Notes: generated by a model from the sequence alone, not told the origin. Positions 48,780-61,600 are shown, counted from the first letter of the stretch. The stretch: 64,000 bases of DNA from Pocillopora verrucosa (GCF_036669915.1 NC_089323.1:19077804-19141803); one strand, 5' to 3'. Numbers and translations are program-made.

Positions 48780-51135
48780 TTCAGAAATACATTCTGGAAA
48801 AAGGTAGAAACCTGCAAGAGACCCTAGAACATGTCAGGACTTGCAAAACCACAAGGTGGCAAGGAATTATGAAATAGGCATGACAGAATTCAATGTGTAG
48901 GGAGCCTATGGTGTTTACCTTAAGCATTAAAGATATTTTCATGGAAGCCTTAAGAATTGTTCACCTATAAAATCAAAGAAATGGGAAGACCCTGACACCT
49001 TGAAACCTTAGAGTAACCTATGACTCCTTGACCTTAGACAGAGAGGAAAAGTGTAAAAATCAAAGAACCCTCCTCTAAAACATAACTCTTGGAGACACAA
49101 GAGCATTCAAAACTATAGACCAGGAAACTTAAGACTTGCAAATCTATGAACCATAACCCTGACATCCCTAAAGCCATGACCCAGATATAAACCTAAGGAC
49201 TAGAAATCTGACACCCAAAGCCTAAGGATCACTGAACCAAACAACCAGAACTTACGCCTTCCCTAAGCACAAAACCTGGAATTTCAAGATACACCTTAAT
49301 ACATGCAAACCTTAGACTGGGAAAACCGAAGTCCAAAAAATGTGAAAAAGAAAATGCTAAGATGGTGGTAACTTATTTGAAAGTGCCCAAAAGTCCAAGA
49401 ACCTAGACATGAAAATTTGAGACCCTGAACCTATAACACAGAGGCCTTTTACCTGGAAAACAATACCTGCTGAAACCTTGAGGACTGAAGAGCCTTGAAA
49501 AACCCAAAAACTTAGACCCAAGAAACTTAAGATCTAGAAATTTCAAACCCAGTCAGCATGATGTTGGTAATATTATCTATCATTAATATTTAAGATATTT
49601 CTAATTTGTAATTGTTTGAAAGCTTCCACTTGAGCAGTGAAATGTGTCCTATCTTATGTTTCATACTGCTTTGAATAACATCTTGTTTGAGTGAAAATAG
49701 TAAATCAAGACTTTTCAGCAATTTTGTGTTTGTTCCTCTTTTTACTCTAACTTAAAATTCTCCCATTGAAAGAGCCAAAAAGGTTTGAATTTTGGGTGGT
49801 TACCAATATCCCTTATATCAAGAAGCCAAACAAATCAAGAAATCTCAGTGATCCTGGGTCTTGTAAAAGTTTCTGAATTTGAATTTTGTTCTTCTTAGAG
49901 TAGTTATCCTTGAGAAAAAAAATGTGTCACTCCTTTGATCGAGCACAAAAATTATTGGCTACATCTATTTTATCTTCATTTCCGTTTGTAAAACTGAATT
50001 TGCTTGATAAATGATGTTCAATAATGCAAGACCTTAAATTTGAGAAACAATCTTTTGAAAAATGTTGTAGTTTTTTTTCAGCAGATGATAGTGAAAATTA
50101 ATCAACTGATTGGCAGCACTATTGCTAACTACATCTAGCATAAATCTTCCCAAAGGAATCTTGTGACAAAACCTTAAAAATTTAATGAAATTTGATCAAA
50201 CAAGTGCTACAAACCTGATCATGCAGAAAAGTGAAAATGTCTAATGAGCTCAAATACTTCCTGCTTGTCTTTACAATCAATTTATGATAATAAAGACCCA
50301 CAGTAAGGAGCAAAATCTTAAACTTAATGCCCAGAAATAGAGCTAAGATCAAAAATTCCACATCCGAAAAACCCATAACCAGAAATTTAATCTCCTTAAT
50401 AAATCTTACCTGCAAAAAGGCCCAAGGCCTTTACACCTATGACCCTTAATTTTATCTAAGAGTGTCAAAAACCTTAATATTCCTTAATATAAACTGAAAA
50501 ATTTTGCAACATATTAAAAAAAAAACTTAGATCCCTAACTTAGAAACCCAGAGGTTTAGGACACTAGAACAACAACTGAAGACTCAATAAACCTTAAAGA
50601 TCCAAAAACTCTAAAACCCAAAACAACCTGGAATTCTGAAAACTGAAGACTCAGACCCGGACCCAAAAAACCTAGGACTTCAAAACCTATGACCCAAAGA
50701 ACCTAGGACCCAAAAAGTCTAGAACCCAAAAAACCTGGAACCCAAATAACCTTGGACCCAAAAAACCTAGGACCCAAAAACCTATTAGTAAGAACCAGAA
50801 AACCTTTGACCTGAAAATGTAAGGCCGTGCTAAACCTATAATCCAAAAGGCTAAGATCAAAAGAACCTTGGTCCCAATAACCTATGACCCAGAGAACCTA
50901 GGACCCAAAAATTTGGGACACAAAAACTTAAGATAGAAAAAACCCCTTGGACTAAAAAACCGAAGGCACATAAAATCTGAGACCCAAAATCTTGGACCCA
51001 AAAATCTGACACCCAAGAACCTAACCCTAACAAAAAAAAACCCTAACCAAAACCATAACTATAGAAACATGATGCCCCAAAAACCTAGGATCCAGAGGAC
51101 CCAAAACCAATAAACCTTAAACCCAGAAAACATAA
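48780..51135 (+). repeat. Degenerate GGACCCAAAAAACCTA minisatellite arrays
   Basis: Best at 50640-51010, where ACCTAGGACCCAAAAA-like units of about 16-19 bp follow one another. Looser CCTTAGA/CCTAGAA-type versions fill 48780-49550 and 50400-50640. 49560-50300 is ordinary sequence. Many units keep CCTAGGACCC. Confidence 0.8.
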
Positions 51136-52357
51136 GGCCCTAAAAAATCCTGAAACCAAAAAGGTAAGGCAATATAACTGAGATCTGAGCACTTGTTTGA
51201 ACAATTGTGGCACACACACTTAACCTCCTTATTGTAATTTAGAAAAAAAAAGAGCTTAATGAATGGGGCTGGTGGAACAACAGCTGGGTGAAAAACCTCC
51301 CTGCACGTCCACTTGCACCTAGGAGGAAAACCCCAGGCCAGCTGCACCCCACATTCAATGACCTCCTGGGCTGGGTCTATTAAATAATCTATATTATTTG
51401 ATGTATCATTATTGAAAAAGTTGAATCAACTTGTATTCCTTTCCAGGGCCAGTTGTCAGGGTTCCTTTACCAAGTTGTGTCTTTGGTTCCAGAACTCTTC
51501 AGCTTAGTTGCTTGGCTTGCACTGTCCAGCCGTGATATTTTCACTTGGTAGAACTGTGATTTAATTATCAAAATGATACATCAATATTCTGACTATTCAA
51601 AGGGAATTTAGTTATATTCCTTTACTAGTCTACTTGTTGCTGAGGTACTGTATCATCTTCAAAAGATAGCACATGAGCTAAATGCCCCACCAAAATGGGG
51701 CTTATTCTTTCTTAATTCCTCAATTTTCAACTGATCCTGGATGGGACACTTATTCATTGCAGTTTGGTGGTACTTTAAGGATAGAAAGTCACAGGACTCA
51801 AACCCACACATTTTGTTCCAGATCAGTCCAGCAAACAATATTGTGTAGTTTATTTTTTGCCAAAAAAATAATAATCGAGATATAACAAGTTCCCTGGTGG
51901 GTAAAAAACCCCGTGTTTATTGTTTGGGATGTTGGGTGTTCTCCCAACATCCCAGCTTTAGCCTCGTGTGATTAATGGAGTATGAAACCACATCCTCTTT
52001 CCTTGTGTTTAAAGTTTCAAGTTCTGAGGCTAAATATCGCAGTGAAAGAAAAATTCTCTCTTTGAGTTTTAAATTAATATTGAAACAAAACTTTCAAAAG
52101 CTTCTTTTAAAGTTCAAGACAAACTTTTGACCACAAGAATCTAGATGAGGCATTTTTTTCTTAACATTAATTAGACACAAGGCAGAATGATTTTTTTCTT
52201 CATCACAATGGCACATTTGGTAATCAAGATGGCATGATTGATCACATATACAAGATGAGCTAAGCACATACTATCAGTTAGTTCTGGATTCCAGATCAAG
52301 AAGGCCAGGTTTAGGTTCTGTTTAGGCTCATTGTGTTGTCACCTTAGGCAATTCACT

Positions 52358-52562
52358 TATCCCTTTTACTCCCAGAATTGATCAACATGAAAACTCTCCC
52401 TATAATATCCATTAGCTATCTAGCAAACAGGTGATGAGAATACTTAAACTTGTCAGGTAGAAGTTATCTTGATCTCACACCAAATTCTTGCAACTAAGTT
52501 ACAAGGAAGTGTGCAGCAGCTAGAGGGGAGAATTATCAATAAGATCATAGGGGTTTAAGGAT
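52358..52562 (-). mobile_element. TTAACCC-type MITE, family C, reverse
   Basis: CCCTTTTACTCCCAGAATTG at the left and ATCATAGGGGTTTAAGGATT at the right; internal words are the reverse complement of family C. Confidence 0.8.
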
Positions 52563-53144
52563 TAACTCTCGCTGCTCATGCCTCCAACCAGCAGTATAAA
52601 TGGGTGAAAAAAAACTATCTTGGAAACTTGACAAATTACTAGGCTACAACAGACTAGCCCCTATCCAGAAGGTAATACTAGGACAAGTTAAAACAATTGA
52701 CCACTAGAATAAAGGGGGTAAGTGTCACGATTCTGTGAACTCAAAAGGGTTGTTTATTGTGCGAACTCGACTGCCGCCACGTGTGTATTCGTTGTCTCCT
52801 AAGTCTTCTAAATATAAAGATGTTTATCGGCCCAGTGGCGTGACCGTGTAACGCAATATCACGACAGTAAGTTTCTTAAGAAAGTGTGGTGTTGTGAAGT
52901 TTATAACAAAAATTAGCCACCATAAATAGTTTCAAGCTGATGTTTTGAGCATTAGCACTAAAATGTCAGAGCAAATAGGTGTTTAACCAAAGTCTTGTCT
53001 GATTATAAATGTCTGGTGCACTTAGAAAAAAAAAGGTTTAAACTTTTACCTGCTACATTTTGACCAAGACTTCTCTCATTCTAGATCCAAGATCCTCCAC
53101 CATCCAAGATGACTTGTCCAAAGGTAACATACTAAGGATTGCCC

Positions 53145-53590
53145 ACAGGCCAAGTACCAATGCTTGTCCACAGGCTGGCTACTGAGGATAAGCTTGTCCA
53201 TATACCATGTGCCAATGCTTGTCTTCAGGCCATGTATCCAGGTTTATCTACAGGCCATATATCCAGGTTTGTCCACAGGCCACTTATCCAGGCTTGTCCA
53301 CAGGCCACAGATCCAGGTTTCTCCAAAAGCCACATACCTAGGTTTGTCTACAGGCCACATATCCACATTTGTCAACAGGCCATGTACCCAAGTTTGTCCA
53401 CAGGTCACATATTCAGGTTTGAATACAGGCTATGTACCCAGGTTTGTCCACAAGCCACATATCCAGGTTTTTCCACAGGCCACATATCCAGGTTTGTCCA
53501 CAGGCCACATATCCAGGTTTGTCCACAGGCCATGTACTCAGGTTTGTCCACAGGCCACCAACCATTGCTTGTCTACAGGCTCTTGCTGTA
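53145..53590 (+). repeat. 25-bp minisatellite, about 17-18 copies
   Basis: Unit AGGTTTGTCCACAGGCCACA plus TATCC, nearly exact in 53430-53560. The unit is free of stop codons in two plus-strand frames and, because 25 is not a multiple of 3, encodes a 25-residue period in each. The 150- and 148-codon frames seen here are by-products of the repeat, not genes. Confidence 0.95.
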
Positions 53591-53794
53591 ATAAAATATA
53601 TGGTATGTAAATATGACAACTGACCACCAAAAAGATGCTCCAGCCTGTAATACATGTGCTAAAGCTTTCAAAAATAAGGAGATGTCAAAGTGTCCCATCC
53701 CTATCCAACCCTAAAATATCACTCCTAACTGCTTGGCATTCCTACGTTTTTTATTCTTTTGTTCAACAAGTATGCATGTTCTCCATACTGAGTT

Positions 53795-54010
53795 GATAAG
53801 TAACTGTAAACTGGCAACCCTAAAGAGTTACAAAGCTGATGTTTCCAGCATTAACCCTTCATACTTTGCTAATGGGGCTAATGCACAAAATGTCAGCTTT
53901 CTAAGTCTTTACAGTGGCCAATTTATGATATCAACTTAGTTGATAATATCAAATTACCCTGTCATACTCTCCCACCAATGCAGCACCACAGTTTCTTTAC
54001 AAACTTATCC
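53795..54010 (+). repeat. Copy of the ATCAACT...TTGAT dispersed repeat
   Basis: Shares GTGGCCAATTTATGATATCA, ACTTAGTTGATAATATCAAA and GCAGCACCACAGTTTCTTTA with copies at 21.7, 55.0 and 61.9 kb. Confidence 0.65.
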
Positions 54011-54013
54011 CCT

Positions 54014-54197
54014 TTATTCACCATACTGTTCTCTAAATATTTCCTAAGGTGCTGACAAGGAGAATTGTTTTGACAATCATGAGCTTCTCTGGTTGATGAT
54101 CATTTCCTTTATTCTCATGACCTTAATGTGCAATTCAGGGATGATCTTGTAAGGAGAAATTAGATGGTGGTAATTCTTAAGGGTTAAAGGGTTGACA
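54014..54197 (+). mobile_element. TTAACCC-type MITE, family B, 5'-truncated
   Basis: Begins inside the family B body (CACCATACTGTTCTCTAAAT) and runs to TTCTTAAGGGTTAAAGGGTT. It abuts the preceding repeat. Confidence 0.8.
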
Positions 54198-54710
54198 GCT
54201 AGTGATACTTCTTGGACTACTTATGCCAAAATTGTCTGCCAGATTCCACGAAAGCCATAGATTTAAGTTGATTTACCTCCAATGCTATTCCAAGATTGTT
54301 AAAGTCTAAACTATCTCCACAAAACTTGTTCAGGCTAGATAGAAGACTTGTCTTTGCTGTCCACGTAGAGGATTGCAAAATGCCACATGGATGCCATTAC
54401 TCCTGTAATGTACCTAAGGATTGCCAGCCTGCTCCTTGGTGTTTCTTTACTATGTCATGCAAAGTATTTACAGCTGTAAATAGTCAGCCAAGACATTCAC
54501 TGTCAGACTTTCATTCAGGCTTCTCCTCTGCAAAATTATGATAAATAATTTATTGTGATTACCATATTTAATCAATCAATTGTTGCAGCACCTATTTGAA
54601 AATCATGATTTTTAAATCACAAACAATCACAGTGCTACTATCCTCAACAGTTAAGCAAACTCAAAGCAGAGATGAGGGTGCTCATATTTGTCTCAAATTC
54701 TCCCAATAAT

Positions 54711-54844
54711 GTCAGACATGTAAATCAAGTGAAGCCATGATAATGCCGTAGATTGGTGCCGTAGATTGGTGCCGTAGATTGGTGAAAGTTCAAAAAAATA
54801 AATTATCGTAGCATACCTGGCCTCACTTGATTTACATGTCTGAC
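54711..54844. mobile_element. 134-bp element with 27-bp terminal inverted repeats
   Basis: GTCAGACATGTAAATCAAGT at the left is matched by ACTTGATTTACATGTCTGAC at the right; the repeats extend to 27 bp with one mismatch. The interior holds three direct copies of GCCGTAGATTGGT. No target duplication is clear. Confidence 0.85.
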
Positions 54845-54939
54845 TTTATAACTCTATGCTACTCAAGGACAACATCCAATGCTTGATCTCCCAATGATAA
54901 TAATGATCAATAAATGTAACTCAACCACCACAAAGAGTT

Positions 54940-55135
54940 TCTAAAACTGACAATTCAACGTTAGCCTGTCATTCCCCCTGACAAAGGACTAACAATCAAA
55001 ACGTCAGTCTTAAAACTCCATAGGTGAACAACTGGTCAACTCAGAGGCTAAAACCAAATCATCTTGTAACCCTCCCCCCCTCCTTCTTTCTGAATGCAGC
55101 ACCCCAGTTTCTTTAGAAACAAATCCCCTTTATCA
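54940..55135 (+). repeat. Copy of the dispersed repeat
   Basis: Contains AAAACGTCAGTCTTAAAACT, a GGTCAACTCAGAGG word and GCAGCACCCCAGTTTCTTTA in family order. Confidence 0.55.
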
Positions 55136-55524
55136 AATAAAGGGGATCTGTGTGTTGCTCCATAAAATCGTGTGATAACACTTATTAAGTAGCGTGCTTC
55201 TATTAATCATAAAACTTATGTTTTCGGGCACTTTATTTTTTTCTTGACACCTTAGGTGTTACCTACCGGGATCCCTAGGGATTTTCAGTTTTTTTCTCTG
55301 TTTTTTGTTAGGCAGCTACCTAGAAATTTAATTCAAATCTGGTGGAGTGTTATTACCAACCAAAAAACACGTGCACACGGTGATAAAAGGAACATTTTGA
55401 TTTTCGCGCTGCATAAATTATCTGATGTAACATTAGCCCTAAGCAATATTTCTCCAAAGTCAATCTTTATCTACATGATCATTAGTCTAATAAATATTTC
55501 ATACTAAGTAAACGTTAAGCTTAC

Positions 55525-55651
55525 CCCTGGTAGAGTCAGCGTTTAAACCAAGAAGAGTTTTGCAGATGTTGGCTTCTCTCCATAAATTATGTCGTCGCCA
55601 TTTCCTTGTGTTGCAGCCCCTGTTTCCAATAGCCTTGCATAAAATCGTCAT
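55525..55651 (-). other. Weak candidate first coding exon (mitochondrial-type N terminus)
   Basis: Minus-strand ATG at 55651 opens about 42 codons, starting MTILCKAIGNRGC and rich in Arg with few acids, then a strong donor G|GTAAGC at 55524. Just upstream (55750-55860) is a locally CpG-rich stretch with ACGCGCGTGC. Together these resemble a promoter and first exon of a gene running toward lower coordinates. No later exon was identified, so this is weak. Confidence 0.25.
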
Positions 55652-57046
55652 AATTTGAAAATAAGTACGCTTCCAAAGGCTAGACGTGTAAATAATACGC
55701 ATTTAGCAGAATATAAGCTTGAATTTTCCAAAATATACGCTAGCCAGGAGCCATCATTAGTCGCCATGATGTTATTATTATTGGTTCCCAGTTTTCTTGC
55801 GTTTTCGTCACGCAAGTCGCGGATCACGCGCGTGCATCGCCATTACTCCGCGCTTTTGAGTGTACCTTGAGTGTGAATGTAACTACTAGCCGTATAAAGC
55901 CTTTCCAATGAGATTAAGTCCAGGGTAGTTTTGGGTACCCATTTCAGTTTGGGTTACTCACATTGCAAGGTTACAACCGATTTGACTTTAGGGAACGAAC
56001 AAGGTTAGCATAGATGGCAGTAGATTAAGATGGAATTTATTACTCTTCCTCTCGCAATCGGATGAACCAGTTTTGAGTACATGAACCCAGTAACAGAAGT
56101 CGCACTGCACACACGAGTACTTATCGTCTTAAGGTTTGCCTACAAGTATTACAAGTGTCTATCTTGTGTCTGTAATTAACAACAAAACTACATAGAAGAA
56201 TATTACATGCTTTAAATTTGTGTAGAGTTACCAGTATTATTCACGAGTTTGAATGGGTATCGAAGTTGATATATAATAAAAAAATAGATATGAAAGGAAA
56301 GGTATCAGGGTCGTTTTCAGTTTCAAAAGCCAAAGAGAACGCTGATAATCGAACACAAAAGGGCATACTACTGAGGACTGGGACTCATACAACGGAAATA
56401 GGGTTGACTAGGGAACAGAGCCCAAAGAAAGCGGGATTGAGAAGTAACGGGGGCAACGGCGTTTCCAATCAGGAACCTGGCACTTGACTAAAGAGAATGC
56501 AGCAGAGAAAGCTAAAGAAAAATTGGATGGGAAATAAAGCGAGAAAACGGTAACGAGCAAAAATAAGAAATGCATGAACGATTATGAATGAAAAACGCAA
56601 ACACGAAGGTCATAGGGAACGTAAAACGAGACAGTTCAAGGCACTTCGAAAAACATGGAGAATTCTTGAAGGAAATGTTGATCTGACGACACAGTATTCA
56701 ACCTCAATGTTCCTCTTCATTTCTTAATGTAAAATAATAATTTGGCAATTACTCCGATATGGAAAAACAAAACTCTGAGGTTAGTGCCTATATCCATGTC
56801 GCTGAATGTCTTTCCAGCGGCAATAATAAAGTGGCTGTCCTTTTAAATCATTTCTCCCTATTTCTCGAATTTTTAGAATGCTTTCAACCATACCATCCTT
56901 TGAGGGATACCTTCCTCATTAAAAAGACAGGTAACATGAAACTTAAATGGGCAGAAGATCTTATCGTGCTCTTTAGAGAAAAGCTAACTCGCTCTACAAT
57001 AGTTACATATATCTAGTCTAACAATCAGTAGAGCCGTTCTCCATCA

Positions 57047-57919
57047 TTAACTACAACGTTTTCCCTTGGCATCAATGTTCCTTACACGATACAAGTCAGT
57101 CCTTTTCTGTTGTTGGAAAGGAATCTATTGTCTAACCTCATCTACGTAGTCCAAGTCTATATTAGCGAAAATAACCTTATCATTCTCGCTAGCTTGTGCT
57201 ACAATCCTACCCCATGGGTCAATAATACTGCTACAACCCCAACAATTGTAGGAGTGGTTGCAATCAAGCGCGGGTGATGCAGTGACTAAGTACACTTGAT
57301 CATCTTTGGCCCAGGCTCTCTGCATGACAGCTAAATGCGCACGCCCTATAACAGTGTTGAATGCACCGGGCGATAACAACAATTTGCAACCTATCTGACA
57401 ATAAATCTGCGCCAGCAGTTGGCATCTTATGTCACAATTCAGTACTAGCCCAATTTTCCACATGGGCGTGTCGAAGATTCTAAGATCGACACCCGGTGTT
57501 AGGTTTCTATGTTCTTCGTAATCATACGACGGACGGACCATCGATTTTAAAAAAATGCAACTTCCCGTCCTTTAATATCATCTGTCCTTGAAAATCAATA
57601 ACAGGGCAAGTTTTGTAGAGCTTTTCACTGATCGAGAAAGATTATCGATGATCTTTCTCGGTCAGTGACCCACCTATAACGTAATCTCCGTGATCTTCGG
57701 CAGATTTTGATCATAGATTCGTGTAAGGTCCCGTATCTCCTCTGCAAACTTGAGAAAACCGTCCGCGCTGTTGGGTGCAAGTGTTCTGGTAAATTCTGGA
57801 AGCATGATAACCTTAGCGCCTTTCTGAACAATTAGCAATGTCATTTTTACCTTGGGTTGGAAGAACTTGGATGCAACACGGAATTTTTGCTCACGAGTAA
57901 GGGCTTTAGATCCTTCCAC
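57047..57919 (-). pseudogene. NIT2-like (omega-amidase) processed pseudogene
   Basis: Nit2 is a carbon-nitrogen hydrolase that deamidates alpha-ketoglutaramate and alpha-ketosuccinamate. The match runs almost the full family length without introns: GAKVIMLPEF, then YVIGGSLTEKD and SEKLYKTCPVIDFQGQ, then LRIFDTPMWKIGLVLNCDIR, AQIYCQIGCKLLLSPGAFN, QRAWAKDDQVYLVTASPA, WGCSSIIDPWGRIVAQA, FANIDLDYVDEVRQ, and past a TAG the family end IPFQQQKRTDLY. The pieces lie in different frames, with at least two frame changes and two stops, one TAG in place of a family Gln at 57125-57127. The nucleophile in GICYD reads LNCDI, so Asn stands at the catalytic Cys position. The lack of introns suggests a retrocopy. 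A small MITE lies just before its 5' end. Confidence 0.85.
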
Positions 57920-57933
57920 TGTATTTACTTCCC

Positions 57934-58012
57934 AACCTCGTTCCTAGGTCCTTTTACTTCCCTTCCTTTCCTCTCGCTAAAGGAATGGAAGAGAGACCCT
58001 GAGAACGAGGTT
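57934..58012. mobile_element. 79-bp MITE with AACCTCGTTC ends
   Basis: CAACCTCGTTCCTAGGTCC is matched inverted by GACCCTGAGAACGAGGTTG. TTTACTTCCC flanks both sides, a likely target duplication. It lies next to the NIT2-like pseudogene. Confidence 0.75.
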
Positions 58013-58606
58013 GTTTACTTCCCTGCTGGAGCCTGGTGGTTGCACTTTTTTTGGTCTAACTCGGTGTTAAGTATCCCAAACAAACATGAATGCGTCTAGT
58101 AAGATAAATAATCTATACTGAATACTAATAGTATTCAATTCTCTTTAATGCGTTAATCAAGTCTAGAAAAATGAGCATAGAGGGAGAAGGGCAGGTTGGC
58201 GTATTTTCCTCGGTGGCTGTCTGGTAAGACTGAAATAAAATGATTTTTTCCAGAAAATGAATGGTTGTGCTGGGAACATTTTCGTAATTAGCATATTTCG
58301 TAAATTTTGACGATAAAGTTATGCACAAAGTTCAAGACCACAGACTATTTGTTGTAGATTTGTTTTACGGCTCGTTTGTTCTCCGAGCAACTCCTCAGTT
58401 TGTCACGGGTTCCGGTAAATGACATAAGCCTGGAGAGCTGTATCCGATTCCATCTATACCATTATCATTTCAGTTTTCGCGCTTCTTGTTTGGAGCATCT
58501 TCTTAAAAGCTTCCCATCAAAATTTCAAAATTCCACAAGTTCACATCTGTGATCGAAATTTCCACTGCACTCAAACCCACACACAGGGCTGATAGTCCAG
58601 ATTTGT

Positions 58607-61600
58607 TTATGAAACAACACACTCGTACTCGTTCTTCTCCTCCTCGGCCACTTCTTCGCTTTCCTCTTCCTCGTTACCAGGCTTTTCTTCATCCTTACTC
58701 GTGCTGGACTGACGCGAGTAGCGGCCCGAGTCAGGAGCAGGACCACTGTCCTTTTGTTCAATGGGCGCAACTTTAGCCGCTTCTAATGCTGCATCAAGGG
58801 CAAGCCAGTGTTCTTTGTGAAGGCCGAAAAAGAGATGATAACCATGGCTGGTGAAAGAAAAAAAATTGATAAAAATAGAGGTGAAAAAGGAGGTCAACAT
58901 TTGCCATTTAAAACGAGATATGGCTACTGTCCAAAACTGACACATACAACATAACCACCGGACCAAAAATACTTCGTTTAACTATACAGGTCGAATTACC
59001 AATTCTGCTCAGCCCAGGCCTCCAGAGATGCTATTCCGTCTCTAATCCGAGACAGTGAGTCGATTGTCGTGTCACGCATTTTAATTACGTCATCAACGAA
59101 GTCAGTCAAACACGTACTGTCACGCAACACCAGCGAAAGCATGAACCACCAATCGTGACATTTGGCCTCAATAAACATTTGAAGTAAAAATCTTAAAATG
59201 AAGAAAAATACGAGGTTAGGGATTGGAACAAAAAATATCTCCATTTTCAATAAATTCTCTGTGTAAGCTAGGAAGCTTCATAAAAACGATATGAATCCTT
59301 CGACGATTCACAGAAGTATCTGTCTCTTTGACCTTTAAATTCATACACAGTATCACGAGAGATTTGGTCTAATACGAACAGAGGAAAGCACTCCTGAGTT
59401 AGTAAGGGAGGGGAGGGAAGGGATGGAAAACCCCATGAAATGCCAAACACAACTGACCTTATCTCTCTCAGCGCCTGTAAAGAACCATTGAACGCAAGCT
59501 GAGCTCGAATTTCCTGTACATCCACATAACTAGGTCCTTCCCCACCCCATATCCAGTCCTCCTCGCCATCCATTGAGTGAGCCACTGAACTAGTTTCCGA
59601 AGGATCACCGCTGACTCGACCACTTTCATCATCTATCAAAACAACAGAAACTTAGACGCACCTTGTGAGTGAAAAGTGCTGAACGTTTTGTCAAGAAAAG
59701 CGGCTCTTCCGTCCACGAAAACTTAAACTGAAGGACACATCCCCAACGAAATTTAGATACTCACTTCTATAGACCGGGGACAACTGTGCCTCTTCTTCTT
59801 CTATCTCCTCTCCAAGCTCGATTCCCAGTTCCATCCTACCTTCCAACTCGTCCAGATTTTGTCGGCCGCCGCGCGTGCTGCTTGACGAAGACACTGATGA
59901 TAATCGACCTGAATAGAAATGCCTCCAGTTAAGTGTTACTGCCATTGAATATAACCATTGTCTCTCTTTTTTAGACGAAAACCTCTCACTCATCACTTTT
60001 CGACCTTTACACAAGTGTCTTTACAACTCTAACTATCATCCAATATGTTAAACCCTTTAACTCCTACGAGTGATAAACATGTAACTTCTCAATATCCTTA
60101 CATTATCCAGCAAACAGTTAATGAGAATACTCAAATTAATCAGGTAAGTTAATCTAACAACAGTTTCTCGTAACTAATTTATAAGGAAATACATAGCAGT
60201 TGGAAGGGAGAATTAACAATCAGATCAAGGGAGTTAAGGGTTAACACTAGCTATCAAGATATGGAGCCTCGTTTATCGCACAATATCGACTGGCGATAAT
60301 TATTGAGGAAAAATACCTTCAATCATCGATCGGGAATTGAACGCTGGTACATAAGCAAAATAATTAAACAGGGGGTGGGGGTGAGGGTATCTGGAATCCA
60401 GGAGCATATCAAGATGATTTATTATTACAAATATTTACTTCAGACCAGAATCGAGGGGGAGGGAGGGAGGGAAACAGACAGCCTTGTGCCCCACCACCCC
60501 TCTGAAAATTTTTATTCTCACCATGTCTAATCCAAGGTTTAGGAGACAGCGGAGCCGATGATAGTTGATTGACAGCTGGATAAGGAAGATCGAAACTCTT
60601 GTGGATACTTGTTAAAGTTTCAACATAATTGTCCAAACGAGCAGCGCGAATCCTAACAAAGAAAGGAAAAAGGTGGATCATGCTAAGCTTCTATTCAAAG
60701 CCTCAAGTTAACTTAGAGCAATGGTGAAATACTTTCACAATCGTAGTCATGTATCCGGTCAATTCAACGTCTTTATAATCCGGCACCGCAGTCAATATGA
60801 ACCATAGCCTCCCAAAGGTGCTGTGTTCTCCTCTTCAGGCGGTAACCAGTACAATTGACCGCTTTTAGTACCTCTTATCACCATTTAATATCGCTTGGAA
60901 TTATTTAGAATTTAACGGGAAAAAGGCTAAAATCTGAGTCCAGGAGAGGAGAAATATCAAGCACACAGTAGAGTGTCATTGTCATCTTTATCTCCCATCA
61001 GCTCTCTGCTTATCTCTGTCACTCCCAGATCTCATCAATAATTCTCCTTACAGTCTGCAGTTTCTTATGATGTTGCTTCAGTAAATTTGGTATCAACTAA
61101 TAATCCACCCATTAGTATTTTTCTTTATTCGCATCACTTGTCTGCATGATATTATATTGATATCGTAAAGAAAAACTTGTCTTGGTCACTTACGGGAGTG
61201 AAAAGGTTAGCCATATTGAAACAAGACGATGCTTTCTTACCTCTCTTTGCGTAGCCAAGGTATAAGCGGGTACTCTAAATAAGCGGCGAATTTTCCCAAA
61301 TCCCTAAGACGCATGGCGGTAAGTAGCAGTCTGGCGTGACGATTCAATATGGTGTCGATGAAAAAGTTGTCGGGCGTTTCAAGCTCTGTGGGTCGTCTGT
61401 CCAGGGAAAGAGTGAGTAAAGTTATTACAATAACCCTTTACACTCTAACATCAGTATATACAGATTCTCTATACTGTTCTCTAAATATTTCGTAAGGTGC
61501 TGACATGAAGAAGGTGTCATTTCCTTTACTCTCGTGACCTCAATGAGTCATTCAGGGTTGATATAGTAAGGAGAAATTAGATGTTAGTCACTCTTTGGAG

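Larger units (their letters stand above)
39806..57046. other. 17 kb gene-poor, repeat-rich stretch
   Basis: No gene recognised. The 120-codon frame at 40035-40397 (+), directly after ATP5F1D, has no domain I know. Other frames are repeat-derived or short. The arrays, inverted repeats and two weak exon candidates inside are listed separately. Confidence 0.5.

Noticed and set aside
53139-53610. Two overlapping 150- and 148-codon frames
   Set aside because: They are read-through of a 25-bp minisatellite; the periodic proteins follow from the repeat.
54240-54495. Minus-strand fragments that looked like exons of a proteasome adapter (ECM29-like WTAKTSLLSSL)
   Set aside because: The resemblance is a single short motif, frames are broken by a stop, and no flanking exons were found.
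58549-58776. Plus-strand frame opposite the last RIC1 exon
   Set aside because: Antisense shadow of an acidic, low-complexity coding exon.
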